64,000 nt of DNA from DVED01 sp963838375 (lineage in GTDB: Bacteria > Cyanobacteriota > Cyanobacteriia > Cyanobacteriales > Geitlerinemataceae), in contig CAWIQY010000003.1 of the NCBI GenBank assembly GCA_963838375.1, positions 372,001 to 436,000 on the forward strand. The letters are read 5' to 3'. The notes beneath the pieces were generated by a model, which saw only the letters and a list, made by a program, of their open reading frames with translations, was not told the DNA's origin and ran no database searches. Positions 27,392 to 38,111 of the stretch are shown one piece after another. The position numbers and the translations under genes are program-made. Numbering within the stretch: position 1 is the stretch's first letter; each line of letters starts with the position of its first letter.

Positions 27392-28732
27392 ATGCCCTCC
27401 ATTCAAGATCTAGCCAGTCAAACTCGAGAAATTGCTCAAAAACTCGGGATTCAAAAATACGATATCTACGGATCGTCGGTGGATGAAACCAGCGTTCAGG
27501 TCGATCGGGGAGAACCGAAACAAGTCAAAGCCTCCAATCGATCGTCCGTCACCGTGCGGGTGTGGAATACCGAAAATACGATCGGCGTCACCTCCACCAC
27601 CGACACCGACCCCAAAGGACTGGAACTGGCATTAAAAACAGCAGCGGAAGCCAGCGAATTTGGGGTAAAAGAAAACATCCCCGATTTTAGTCCCGAAGCG
27701 ACAAATCCCCTTGCCGATGTTGACAGCACCACGGTAGATCAATCCCCCGTTTCTCAACTGATCGAAACCCTGATTTCTGCCGAGAAAAAACTCTTAGACG
27801 CTCACCCGGCGATCGTCAGCGTTCCCTACAACGGATTATCCCAGCGAGATATCGAACGATTTTACCTCAATAGCGACGGTTCTTCGCGCCACGAAGCCAA
27901 ATCCTACGCTTCCATCTACCTCTACAGCAAAACCGAACAAGAAGGGAAAAAACCTCGGGCGGCTGGGGCTTTCAAAATGAGCCACGGTTTAGAAACTCTG
28001 GACATCCAAGGCTGTTTAAAAGAAACGGAAGAGAAAACCATTTCTCATCTCAACTACAAAAAAATTCCCACCGGAAAATATCGAGTCGTTTTCTCTGCCG
28101 AAGCCTTTATCAGTCTAATTAACGCCTTTTCCAACCTGTACAATGCTCAGAGTATTCTCGATCGTCGCAGCCTCTCCACCGCCGAATCATTAGGCACTCA
28201 AATCGCCTCCCCGTTGCTATCGGTTTTTGATGACGATCTACATCCGGAAAATATTGGCAGTTCTGCCTTTGATGGGGAAGGAACCCCCACCCGCCGAGTC
28301 CCCTTGATTCAAGCCGGTGTTTTGACTGGATTTCTTCACAGTGCCGGAACGGCAAAACGGATGAATACTCAACCGACGGGTCATGCAGCGATTGGCGCGA
28401 AAGTCTCGGTGAGTCCTAATTTTTATCACATTTTTGCCGAGTCGTTCCCCGAGGAAGAATACAGTTTAAACACGGCGGAGAATGTTGTTTTTATTGACGA
28501 TTTAAGTGCTCTACACGCTGGGGTAAATTCGCTGCAAGGTTCGTTTTCGCTACCGTTTGACGGCTGGATCGTGAACAAAGGCGAAAAGGTGAGTATTGAC
28601 TCGGCAACGGTTGCTGGAGACATTCGCGAAGTCTTGAACTCGATTATTTATCTCGAGAAAGAAGCAGAAGTAACCCCCAGCGGTGTCTGTCCTCGAGTTT
28701 GGGTAGAAGGACTTTCGATTACAGGAGAATAG
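27392..28732 (+). CDS. TldE/PmbA-family protein of the TldD/TldE protease system
   Basis: 446 residues. TldD/TldE heterodimers unfold and cleave peptides, for example in maturation of modified peptides. The sequence lacks the HExxxH zinc motif of TldD, which identifies it as the TldE (PmbA) partner. Family marks are KYDIYGSSVDETSVQVDRGEPKQVKASN, SVTVRVWNTENTIGVTSTTD, GSSAFDGEGTPTRRVPLIQAGVLTGFL and the C-terminal GGVxxRxWVEGLSI-like end (GVCPRVWVEGLSI). No TldD gene lies in the window. The next gene downstream, TIGR03279, is 92 bases away on the same strand. Confidence 0.88.
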   Translation: MPSIQDLASQTREIAQKLGIQKYDIYGSSVDETSVQVDRGEPKQVKASNRSSVTVRVWNTENTIGVTSTTDTDPKGLELALKTAAEASEFGVKENIPDFSPEATNPLADVDSTTVDQSPVSQLIETLISAEKKLLDAHPAIVSVPYNGLSQRDIERFYLNSDGSSRHEAKSYASIYLYSKTEQEGKKPRAAGAFKMSHGLETLDIQGCLKETEEKTISHLNYKKIPTGKYRVVFSAEAFISLINAFSNLYNAQSILDRRSLSTAESLGTQIASPLLSVFDDDLHPENIGSSAFDGEGTPTRRVPLIQAGVLTGFLHSAGTAKRMNTQPTGHAAIGAKVSVSPNFYHIFAESFPEEEYSLNTAENVVFIDDLSALHAGVNSLQGSFSLPFDGWIVNKGEKVSIDSATVAGDIREVLNSIIYLEKEAEVTPSGVCPRVWVEGLSITGE

Positions 28733-28801
28733 GTAATAGGTAATGGGTAATTGGTAATGGTGCGTTTCGTTCCGGGGGCACTCCCTACCAACACTCAACC
28801 C

Positions 28802-28827
28802 AAATGACTAATGACTAATGACTAATG
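28802..28827. repeat. ATGACTAA tandem repeat forming the start region
   Basis: Three and a half 8-base units ATGACTAA lead into the start codon at 28825, which is itself the last repeat's ATG. Each earlier ATG is in a different frame. A second low-complexity tract (AGGTAATAGGTAATGGGTAAT) lies at 28734-28752. Confidence 0.75.
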
Positions 28828-30180
28828 ACAAATTCCTCAATTCATCCAGCTTTAATCACGCAGGTATTACCCGATTCCATTGCGGCTGAAATTGGCTTTG
28901 AACCGGGCGATCGGTTGGTGGCAATTAACGATGTCTATCCCCGAGATCTGATAGATTACCAGTTTTTGTGTGCGGATGAAGTCCTGGAACTGGAAGTCCT
29001 CGATGCCAAGGGGAAAACCCATAAAATCGAAATCGAAAAAGACTACGACGAAGATTTGGGACTGGAATTTGATACCGCCTTATTCGATGGTTTAATTCAA
29101 TGTAATAATCACTGTCCCTTTTGCTTTATCGACCAGAAACCACCGGGGATGCGAGATACCCTATATTTGAAAGATGATGACTATCGTCTCAGCTTTCTCT
29201 ATGGGTCTTATTTGACATTAACAAATCTGCCGCCAAAAGAGTGGGAACGCATCGAACAAATGCGCCTATCTCCGCTGTACGTTTCGGTTCATGCCACCGA
29301 ACCCGATATTCGCATCCGCTTACTAAAAAATCCTCGTGGCGGTCAAATTTTAGACCAGTTGAAATGGTTTGAAGAACGGCGGTTGCAAATTCACGCGCAA
29401 GTCGTCGTTTGTCCGGGAATTAATGATGGCGAACATCTGGAAAAAACGCTGCGAGATTTAGCAGAATTTGGGGGTGGAGACATTCCGGCGGTGGCTTCTG
29501 TGGCGGTGGTTCCCGTGGGGTTGACGCGGTTTCGTCCAGCGGAAGATGAACTGGTTCCGGCGACACCGGAAAATGCGCGAGAAGTGGTGCGTCAAGTACA
29601 GTGTTTGCAAAGGGAATTTCGCGATCGTCTTGGGTCTACGTTTGCGTGGTTAGCGGACGAATGGTTTTTGCTGGCGGGGGATGAATTACCCCCAGCTACG
29701 GATTACGAGGATTATCCGCAAATTGATAATGGGGTGGGTTCGATTCGGTTGTTTCTCGATCGCTTTGCAACCGAAGCCGATCGGTTATTACCGTCGCAAG
29801 TTTCGCCGCCACGTCGTTTGACTTGGGTGGTGGGAAATGCTGTGGGAATGGCGTTTATGCCGATCTTAGAACGGTTGAATCGGGTGGAGGGATTGGAGGT
29901 GCAAATGGTGGCGCTGTGCAGCCAATTTTGGGGGCAGGAAATTAGCGTAACTGGCGTGCTAACCGGGGAAGATTTGCTTCGAGGATTGCCAGGAAAAGAC
30001 TTGGGAGATGGGATTTTGCTGCCGACCGTGATGCTGAAACACGGCGAGACGCGATTTCTGGATAATGTCACGGTGGAAGAGTTGGCGGAAAAGCTGAAAA
30101 CCCCCGTTATTCCGGTAACGGGGATTGAGGAGTTGCTTCTAGCCTGTATTCGTCAGGACTTTGCTTCACGGCGAGGTTAA
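28825..30180 (+). CDS. TIGR03279-family PDZ/radical-SAM-like Fe-S protein
   Basis: 451 residues, close to family length. An N-terminal PDZ-like domain (PALITQVLPDSIAAEIGFEPGDRLVAINDVYPRDLID) is followed by a cysteine cluster CNNHCPFCFIDQ, radical-SAM-like although not the canonical CxxxCxxC spacing, and a DUF512 C-terminal half (GGDIPAVASVAVVPVGLTRFRP, DEWFLLAGDELP, GVGSIRLFLDRF, TGVLTGEDLLRGLPGKDLGDGILLP). The family is nearly universal in cyanobacteria and also occurs in Firmicutes. No reaction is established. The start codon lies in a short tandem repeat without an obvious Shine-Dalgarno. Confidence 0.9.
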   Translation: MTNSSIHPALITQVLPDSIAAEIGFEPGDRLVAINDVYPRDLIDYQFLCADEVLELEVLDAKGKTHKIEIEKDYDEDLGLEFDTALFDGLIQCNNHCPFCFIDQKPPGMRDTLYLKDDDYRLSFLYGSYLTLTNLPPKEWERIEQMRLSPLYVSVHATEPDIRIRLLKNPRGGQILDQLKWFEERRLQIHAQVVVCPGINDGEHLEKTLRDLAEFGGGDIPAVASVAVVPVGLTRFRPAEDELVPATPENAREVVRQVQCLQREFRDRLGSTFAWLADEWFLLAGDELPPATDYEDYPQIDNGVGSIRLFLDRFATEADRLLPSQVSPPRRLTWVVGNAVGMAFMPILERLNRVEGLEVQMVALCSQFWGQEISVTGVLTGEDLLRGLPGKDLGDGILLPTVMLKHGETRFLDNVTVEELAEKLKTPVIPVTGIEELLLACIRQDFASRRG

Positions 30181-30502
30181 TTTGTCAAGCTACCCAATTT
30201 TTTCCTCTCCAAAACTCGTGTCACGTCGTTTGCGCTCATTGAGGAAATTAGGGAAGACTTTAACGGAGGAATCGGGGTTAGAGCAGGTAAAAGTGAAAAT
30301 TGCCAGTATACTCCTTTGGATTATTAAATCGTAGCAAGGTGCTGAAACCTTGTCAACCCGTTGATTATCGAGATTAATTATCAATTATTTTTAGACATAA
30401 AACTTTACATAGATTAGTATTTTAAATACAAAAATGGCTACAAGCTAATTATTTGGATAAAAAACATAATTTTATCTTATGAAAATGTTCTTTAGCTTAA
30501 GC

Positions 30503-30591
30503 AGGACTTACGCAATGACGCTACTGGTGGTGGCGATGGTGCGTTACGCTGCGCTAACACACCCTACAGATACGGGTTTTGCGTAAGTCCT
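30503..30591. mobile_element. 89-bp MITE with AGGACTTACGCA ends
   Basis: Inverted ends AGGACTTACGCAA and TTTGCGTAAGTCCT enclose a GGTGCGTTACGCTGCGCTAACACACC palindromic core (GGTGCG…, given here in part). A solitary copy of the same end occurs at 38523-38534. No transposase is present. The rest of 30181-30635 is AT-rich and has no supported gene. Confidence 0.6.
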
Positions 30592-30635
30592 ATTAAGTTA
30601 AAAGATTAATGTGAGTTACTATCAACTCTTAACTC

Positions 30636-33257
30636 TTAAAGCCAATTCCCCACTAACACAAATGCTGCCCAGAAATACGGATGTGAAAAATCTTCGTTTT
30701 GTAATACCGACTGTTGCGCCAGACGTAGCGCTTTGGCTTTCGTTTCCGTTCCCTTTGCCAACTCGACATACAATTGACTCATCAAAATTGAGGTGGCGGC
30801 ATCGCTGATATACCATAACGAAGCGATGGTACTGCGCGCGCCAGCACGAACGGCAACCCCTGCCAATCCTAAGGCGGCACGATCGTCTCCGGCAGCAGTT
30901 CGGCAGGCACTGAGAACCAACAATTCGATGGTTTCTCCCCTTTGGCTTTGACTTTTTAAAAAGCTTTCTAATTCGTTGGCATTAATACGATCGTCCCAGG
31001 TTAAAATAAAGGTATCTTCGGAGTTTGAACTAAATTCGCCGTGAGTGGCTAAATGGACGATCGGGAAGGATGAAGAATTGAGTAGTTCTCGAACATTTTC
31101 TTCGGTAAATGCTTGGTTGAAAACCCCTTGGACAGGAACTTCCGATCGAATTTTGTCCAGTTCGCTCTCAACTCCCGGTAGCGCAGCAAATCCCTGACGC
31201 GCTTCGCTCAATCCCCCGGTCAATACTTGAAATTTGGTTTCGGCGATCGGTTGAGATTCAACTAACTGCAACCCCGGTGCTAAAGCCACCGCATATTTCT
31301 GTACTAAATATTCATTGCCATCGTACAGAGCACTCATGGGTAATCGACGCAGCAAGCCATCGGAAACAAAGACTAAAGTGTTGACAGAACTGTTGGCGAG
31401 GTCTGCTTCAATGGGACGAATTAACCAATCGTACAGTTTTTGGGAAGGCTGCAAAAAATTGTTGATATCGCGACGCTGGCGGAGACTTAAAATGGCATTT
31501 AAGGTATTCTTAATTGTCACCTCTACTTCTTCTTTAGGAAAGGTGGTAGTATAGTGTTGTAAAGGTTGTCCGGGAATAGCTGCCACCACTTCTAGGCGAT
31601 CGTTGAGGATAATCGAATACAAGACGGCAGCATTGGCATCGACACGATCGATTTGTGCAGGCTTTGCATCCAAACAAGCATCGCGGAAGAAGTTATCCAG
31701 TTCGGCAAGTTGTAAGGATTCGATGGTTTGCCGAGCTAACATCAAGTCATGTTGAGTAACATTAATATTGGGTTGTAGCAGCAAGGAAACAAATTCTCGG
31801 TAAACCGGTTCGACGCTTTGGCGGAAGGAAAACTGAACATCGGAACTGATGACAACTAAATCGCTGCGGATGGATTTTAAACTTTCTACCGCTTGGGAAT
31901 AAGAGGCAATTGCACCCGATCGATCGTTTTTGATTTTCAAAATTCGTCCCAGTTGCCATTGCCATTGATAAGCAATATCGGTGGAGTTCGTAGATTGAGC
32001 CAGAAGTAAAGCTTTCTCGGTTAACTCCTTGGCTTCCTCCCATTGTTGCCGTTTTTCGTAGAGTTTGCCTAAATTCCCCAAAGCGTAGGATTCAGTACGA
32101 CGATCGTTTAAAATTTGTGCTTCTCGGATGGAAGTTGCCAGCAACTCTGCCGCTTGGCGCTCGTTCGGCTGGGTAGAATCGTCAAGTTTCAACAAACTTT
32201 TTGCTAAATTAATTTTAGCAAAAATGGTTTCTTTATTCAGCGGTAATTGGGATAAATTTTCTTCAATTTGAGTGACTAAATTTTCGGCATCTATCGTCTT
32301 GTTTATTTCCAGTAAAAGACTAAGCTGATTGAGTTGAGCCTGACTTTGCAACTGTGGAGAAGAAGAGGCAGCAATGGCTTGTTGATACAGTTCGATTGCC
32401 ACTTCTAAACGATCGGGTTGAGATCGAACTGTATTTCCCAAACTGATAAAAAGTGCAGCAATTTCTTCTGAAGCAGAAAGTTGTTGAGCAATTTGTAAAC
32501 TTTGCCGTAAGAGTTTCTCCGATCGTTTCAAATCTCCAACAACCCGCAGTGCATCCCCCAAACTCCGGAGAACTTGAGCTTTCCGCACTGTATCGGGTTG
32601 AGTTTGCAGCGGATTGCTGACTTGGGTTAAAGTGTCGATCGCTTGATTGTAAAGTCCCAGAGACTTCAATCCTTGTGCGAGACTAATTTGGGTACGAGTT
32701 AACCCTCGAATATCGTCTAGATCTTGATAAATTAACTTAGCCTGTCTCCAAGTTTCGATCGCCGTTTCGGAACCACCGGCATCTAGTTCAATTTGTCCTC
32801 GAACTTCTAATGCTTCAGCCATGATTCGCTGAGTTTGTCGATTCGATTGTAGACTCTCCAATAAATTGAAAGAATCGGCGATCGTCTCCAGTGCTGTTGC
32901 CAAGTCTCCCGTTTTTTGATAGACTAATGCTAGATTCCGCGAGGCGATCGCTTGACCGATCGAGTCTCCATTTTCTGACGCTGTTTTCGAGAGTTGCTGC
33001 AAGAGTAAAACCGCCTCGTCAAACCGTCCAGATTCGTAAAGTTGTTGAGCTTCTCGTTCTAAATTCAAAGCAGATGGCAGAGTTTCTAATTCCGAATTCG
33101 CTAATCCTCGATCGGGAATCCAACAACTGGTTACAATAACGATGAGTAGTCCTTTCAAAAAAAATTGAGCTGTCATCCAAGGATTGAAACTCCGGGTCAG
33201 TCTTCGTTGATTCTGCTGAGATAACTGTAATCGTCCGATCATTTTAATTCTGAACAT
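30636..33257 (-). CDS. Exported TPR-CHAT caspase-like protease, copy 2
   Basis: 873 residues from ATG 33257, which overlaps the upstream exoprotein stop by 14 bases; ATG 33242 is an alternative giving a TAAAATG junction. Either way translational coupling is likely. A signal-anchor-like hydrophobic N-terminus (FFLKGLLIVIVTSCWIPDRGLA) precedes TPR repeats (AQQLYESGRFDEAVLLLQQL and others). The CHAT domain holds the dyad His 739 (HLATHGEFSS) and Cys 785 (LSACRTAAGD), then GLAGVAVRAGARSTIASLW and YFWAAFVLVGNWL. It is colinear with the 18908-21511 protein over its whole length. The operon with a TPS exoprotein suggests the protease acts on, or is exported alongside, it. Confidence 0.9.
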   Translation of the reverse strand: MFRIKMIGRLQLSQQNQRRLTRSFNPWMTAQFFLKGLLIVIVTSCWIPDRGLANSELETLPSALNLEREAQQLYESGRFDEAVLLLQQLSKTASENGDSIGQAIASRNLALVYQKTGDLATALETIADSFNLLESLQSNRQTQRIMAEALEVRGQIELDAGGSETAIETWRQAKLIYQDLDDIRGLTRTQISLAQGLKSLGLYNQAIDTLTQVSNPLQTQPDTVRKAQVLRSLGDALRVVGDLKRSEKLLRQSLQIAQQLSASEEIAALFISLGNTVRSQPDRLEVAIELYQQAIAASSSPQLQSQAQLNQLSLLLEINKTIDAENLVTQIEENLSQLPLNKETIFAKINLAKSLLKLDDSTQPNERQAAELLATSIREAQILNDRRTESYALGNLGKLYEKRQQWEEAKELTEKALLLAQSTNSTDIAYQWQWQLGRILKIKNDRSGAIASYSQAVESLKSIRSDLVVISSDVQFSFRQSVEPVYREFVSLLLQPNINVTQHDLMLARQTIESLQLAELDNFFRDACLDAKPAQIDRVDANAAVLYSIILNDRLEVVAAIPGQPLQHYTTTFPKEEVEVTIKNTLNAILSLRQRRDINNFLQPSQKLYDWLIRPIEADLANSSVNTLVFVSDGLLRRLPMSALYDGNEYLVQKYAVALAPGLQLVESQPIAETKFQVLTGGLSEARQGFAALPGVESELDKIRSEVPVQGVFNQAFTEENVRELLNSSSFPIVHLATHGEFSSNSEDTFILTWDDRINANELESFLKSQSQRGETIELLVLSACRTAAGDDRAALGLAGVAVRAGARSTIASLWYISDAATSILMSQLYVELAKGTETKAKALRLAQQSVLQNEDFSHPYFWAAFVLVGNWL

Positions 33258-36200
33258 CTACTTCAATTTGTCGATGACATCCCGGCTGAATAAATGCTGG
33301 ACTCGATGGCGTCACCCTGGGTGCTTCGGCGACTAAAATCACTGTGCCATTTTCATCCATTACCCAACCCGTTGCTTCGATGAATGAGGATGGCGAATGG
33401 GAACGAACCGATGAAAGTGCAGATAAAGGTGCAACTTTATCCGTTGGCTCTGACGCGAATTCTCCCTCTCGTGTCGTCCATTCCAGCACTTCCGGTTCGT
33501 TGCTGAGCACATCCCCCGGATTCGGCGGCAACCCCCCGCGTCCGGTGATGACAAACTCGCTACCTTCATTTTGAGAACAGAGATCTTCTCCCACCAACGC
33601 CGTCACATCCACGGGACTTTCAGCTAGCGTCACCAATCCCGCCGTATCTACGGCAGCGGAATTAATTTCGACCACACCACTGAGTTCGGGATTTTGTTCG
33701 GAAAAAGCAGTAATATCGTTAGATGGTGTGAGTTCATCGCGAAATTGTAGTCCGAGAATTCCCTCTGTATTAATTTCAATAATCCCGCCGTTTCCTTCAA
33801 ATGCATTCGCCGTAAGATCGCTGTTTTCCACACCGATGAGGAACTCGGAATCCACGGTAATTCCTCCTCCATTTCCCGGTTTTTGTGCTGTTCCCGCGTT
33901 GGTGGTAATTCGACTGCGATCGCGCAGTTGGACAAAATCTCGTACATTCACCTCAATGAAGCCACCATCTCCGCCTCTAGAATCCGCCTCGAGGAAACTA
34001 TCTTTTAAGTAAACATCTTCGGCTGCCACTTCGATATCGCCGGCTGTTCCCGAACCGAAATTTGTTGTACTTAAGGTCGTATCATTGAGATCGACATCTC
34101 CTTCAGATGCACGCAAAATGATGTTTCCCACAACATCTAAATCCAAATTATTAGCACTATCACTGGAGATCGTCGTGTCGGAAATTTCGATGCCATCGGG
34201 GACGATAATTTCGATCGCACCCGCGCTTCCCCCAAGCGTAATATTTTGATTGTTCAACGCATTACTCGATAATTGACTATCTAGAATGATTACCGTCGGA
34301 TTAGCTACAAGGCTTAAAAGTCCAGCTTGTCCGCCTTCATTTTCTGTTTGGGTTGTTAATTGCGAACCTTGAACCTCGATCGAGTTGGGGATTAACTCAC
34401 TGCCAATTAAAAGTTGTCCCAGTTCGCCATCGCTGGTGAGAACGCTCTCAAAAATGGTGACTTCATCTCGCGCATCGATTAAAATATCGCCCGCAATTCC
34501 CACTCCGAAGTTTGTGGTACTACCGACAACGCGAGTCAAATCAATCGAACCCGACGAGGCTTTAATAATAATATTTCCCACAATATCAGAAGCGAGTTCG
34601 TTATCGCTTTCACTCGTAATTATACTATCGGAAATTTCGATACTATTGGGTGCAGTTATTTGGATCAAACCGGCAATTCCGCCTTCTCCTAGCCGATCGT
34701 TATACGCATCGCTAAACAGTCCACTATTCTCAGAAATTGTAATTCGATCGCCCGCATTTAAAGTAATGAATCCAGCCGCTCCCGAGCCAAAATTCGTGGC
34801 GCTTAAAGTAGCTTGATTCAAATTAATCGAGCCTCGATCGGACTGCAATTCAATGAATCCTCCCAATTCAGCATTCGCTTCGCTATTATCGCTTTCACTC
34901 GTAATCGTACTATTTAAAATCTCGATGCCATTTGGTGCCTTGATTTCAATGACTCCTGCAATGCCACCCGTTCCTGGATTGTCTGCATTGTACGCATCGC
35001 TGCGAATCTCGCTATTCTCAGAAATTGTAATGCGATCGCCGGCATTTACAGTAATGAATCCAGCCGTTCCACCTTCTCTTTCATTGAGAGTGGTTAGCCG
35101 GGAATTTTGAATCCTGACAATATTAGGGATTAACTCGTCATTTCCAATTAAAATCTGTCCGAGCTCACCATTGCTACTGAAATCGCTATCAGAAATCGCA
35201 ACTTCATCTCGAGCATTAATAACAATATCTCCCGCAAATCCGACTCCAGAATTAGCCGTTGTTGCCGTCACTGTATTCAAATTAATCGAACCTCGATCGG
35301 AGCTTAAAGTGATATTCCCGAGCCCTTGTGCATTCGGATCGGTATTATTGCTATTGCTGCCGATCGTGCTAGCGGCAATTTCCATCCCATTCGGCGCTAC
35401 GAATTTCGACAGATCCAGCACTTCCTCCAAGTCCATTTTCGCTAAACGCATCGCTAAATATTTTAGAGTTTTGTACCGTCACCGTCTCGTTAACCAAAAC
35501 AGAGATATTCCCCGCATTTCCCACTCCGAAATTTCCCGCATCCAGCGAAGAATTATTCGTTAAAGATAGGGAATTCGCTGTGATGCCGATATTCCCCCCA
35601 AATCCCGTTGCATTCTCCAGGATATTGTTGGAAATGGTACTCTCCCCATCGATCGTAACTTCACCCGTTGCATCCAGGAGAATATCCCCAGCAAAAATAT
35701 CCGGCGAACCCGAATTCTCAGCCATCCCCGCTAACAATCTACTTTGTCCTGAAAGCGCAATATTTTCCCCTTGAATCGTAACATTCCCATCGCCTTCAGC
35801 AGTGACATCCACTGAACTTTCATTTGCCAAAGAGACATTGCCGCGAACCACAGTATCGGGAAACTCAAAACCACCCTCTTCCGTCAAAGAAATCCTTCCT
35901 TCTCCCAACAATCCCCCCAACTCCACGCGACCCCCCGACGCCAACAAGGCGGCATTATCCAATGCAACATCTCCCCCCGCCAGCGCCAACGTCGCACCCG
36001 GTTGCACCGCCAATTGTGCGTCTTGAACTTGCACATTCGCCGCATTCGCGCCATATTGCAACCCGATGGGAACGTTAATCGTTAAGAGGGTTTGTTGGGG
36101 ATTTGTCGCGCTAAACTCAGTGCCATCGTCAAAATTAATGCTGCTTGCCGTACTGCCAAAAAACGATCCGCCGATATCCAATCTCGCATTGGAACCGAAG

Positions 36201-36556
36201 ACTATTCCACTAGGATTGAGCAGAAACAAATTAGCTGTTCCGTTAGCTTTAATCAACCCGTCGATATTCGAGAAACGACCCCCCGTCACCCGCGAAATAA
36301 TATTATCGATATCTAAAGCATTATCGAAAAAAGCGGTATCATTGGTGGGAACGGAAAAGTCGTCAAAACTGTGAAATAAGTTCCCACCTACTGCCGTTCC
36401 CCCGGTAATTTGAAAAAAGGTTCCGTCTACTTCAACAACTGTATTATTTGGCAGCGTGCCGTCGGGAACGATTTGAGCAGATACCGAAAATGCCGTCGCC
36501 AACCATCCTAGGGTGAGGAAGCAGACGTTTTGGGGAAAACGATCGAGAAGTCTCAT
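33244..36556 (-). pseudogene. Filamentous-haemagglutinin-type TPS exoprotein, single-base frameshift
   Basis: Together about 1100 residues. Signal peptide, then the TPS secretion domain: IVPDGTLPNNTVVEVDGTF, ITGGTAVGGNLFHSFDDFSV, ISRVTGGRFSNIDGLIKANG, LFLLNPSGIVFG (NPxG box). The frame shifts by one base near 35401, where VEI should join VAPNGMEIAAS. Beyond it is a beta-helix with roughly 110-residue repeats (AGFITVNAGDRITISENS, TSESDNS, GSINLNQATLSATNFGSG). The C-terminus (VEWTTREGEF-like, WVMDENGTVILVAE) is typical of cyanobacterial family members. Export needs an outer-membrane TpsB, not in the window. Cotranscribed with the CHAT protease. Confidence 0.86.
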
Positions 36557-36737
36557 ACCTGAAGCGTGTAATATCTGCTTATACTATCAGACCTCAGCGA
36601 AAGTTTTCCAGATATTCATCAATGAGACAAACAAAATAGAGAAACCCAGACTGTTCTTGAATCGGGGTTTCTCGATCGGGGCTTCTCTATTGCCGCCAGA
36701 CAAAATCATCTCCGAATTCGGAGATCCCAAAGCCACC

Positions 36738-38111
36738 TCACGCTGCTCGAACTTTCCCGGTCGGTTCGATTTGTAACCGATCGGACAATGCCGATCGGAA
36801 ACGGTTTTGGGGATCGACTTGAGACTTCACACTGAGCCATCGATCGTAACCGGGATACATTTGCCGAAACACCTGCGGATGCAACCGCGAATCCGGGGTG
36901 AGAGAAACGCGACCGCCATATTCGAGAACGATGCGATCGAGTTGTGAGAGAAACACCTCAATTTCCGGCTGCATGGGAATATCCAACGCGAGGCTATAAC
37001 CGGGAACCGGTAACGACAATCCACCTTCCCCATCCCCCAACCTTTTGAGGACTGCCGAAACCGGGTTACAGCCTTTGCCTTTGCTACCCAGAAACTTGAG
37101 AATACAGGTCAGTCCCTCTCGACTCACCGAAGTGGGAATTGCCAACTCATACCGGACGAATCCCCGTTTGCCATCATTCCCATTCGAGTCTTGGGGATAG
37201 AAAAATGAGTTGTAATCGACGATGGTTTCCACTTGGGACGATCGTTGGCGATGGTAGTAAATTTCGTTCGCCAAACCTGCTGTATAACGGTTTAGCACCG
37301 CTAAAGGGACATCAAACGGAACCCGAAAGCCGTGCTGGGGTTCCATTTCCAGAGGTCGTACCCGCTGGCTGGGGTTGAGATCTTCGAGGGTTGCATCGTT
37401 CCCCAAAGTCAGCAAACTGCGTCCGAGAAAATCTCCCGATGCCAGACAATCCATCCACGCCACGGCATACTGATACTGCGGTGCGTGTTTCTCCAACTGA
37501 GCCAGGGTATCGAGCAAATCCCGCGTTTTTAGCGTCACGGTTTTGCAGTAGGCGGTTTCGATGGGACGTAAGAAAAATTCAACATCAATCAGGGTTCCGG
37601 TCAGTCCCATACCGCCAACCGTCGCCCAAAACAGATCGCTATGTTTCTCCCGCGAACAAGATACCGTTTCCCCAGATGCCAGGACGAGAGTCAGTCGGCG
37701 CACGCAACGACCAAAGGAACCTTCCTGGTGGTGATTGTTGCCACGAACATCAAATGCAACAGCATCGCCGACGGTGATGAATTGGGTGTCCGGGGTGATG
37801 GTGGGAAACCATCCCCGAGTGCTGAAGACTCGGACAATTTTCTCGATGGTTACCTGCGCACCGCAGCAGAGTAAACCGGTTTTTTCGTTGAAGTCGAGGA
37901 TTTGGGTCGATCGTTTGCCTAGACCTGCATTGCCTTCGCTGCGACCCGATCCTCGATCGGTTTGGGAGGTGTTGGGTGCACGGGTGAATGGTAAGGGACA
38001 GGAGAAACCTTCTGAGTGTTGTGGGGAGCAGTTCGAGAACCGATTGTTTGGCTGTCCAATTCGCTGTCCAGAAAGTGGGCGTTTTGTTGTTCGATCGAAC
38101 TTAGAAATCAT
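36738..38111 (-). CDS. FAD-linked oxidase (DprE1/VAO-like), altered active-site loop
   Basis: 457 residues from ATG 38111, chosen for TTAGGAGAAAC upstream. FAD-binding type 4 fold: RGSGRSEGNAGL corresponds to the RGLGRSYGDAAL flavin loop, then ILDFNEKTGLLCCGAQVTIEKIVRVFSTRGWFPTITPDTQFITVGDAVAFDV and GSFGRCVRRLTLVLASGE. The family's DVHGKNHH is here DVRGNNHH: the His and Lys matching DprE1 His132 and Lys134 are replaced. The C-terminus has YPGYDRWLSVKSQVDPQNRFRSALSDRL. Likely a flavoprotein oxidising a sugar-like alcohol, but the altered loop leaves activity doubtful. The N-terminal 40 residues are also atypical. Confidence 0.72.
   Translation of the reverse strand: MISKFDRTTKRPLSGQRIGQPNNRFSNCSPQHSEGFSCPLPFTRAPNTSQTDRGSGRSEGNAGLGKRSTQILDFNEKTGLLCCGAQVTIEKIVRVFSTRGWFPTITPDTQFITVGDAVAFDVRGNNHHQEGSFGRCVRRLTLVLASGETVSCSREKHSDLFWATVGGMGLTGTLIDVEFFLRPIETAYCKTVTLKTRDLLDTLAQLEKHAPQYQYAVAWMDCLASGDFLGRSLLTLGNDATLEDLNPSQRVRPLEMEPQHGFRVPFDVPLAVLNRYTAGLANEIYYHRQRSSQVETIVDYNSFFYPQDSNGNDGKRGFVRYELAIPTSVSREGLTCILKFLGSKGKGCNPVSAVLKRLGDGEGGLSLPVPGYSLALDIPMQPEIEVFLSQLDRIVLEYGGRVSLTPDSRLHPQVFRQMYPGYDRWLSVKSQVDPQNRFRSALSDRLQIEPTGKVRAA

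Noticed and set aside
30190..30384. 64-residue minus-strand ORF after TIGR03279
   Set aside because: No ribosome-binding site, no recognisable family, and AT-rich composition; unsupported.
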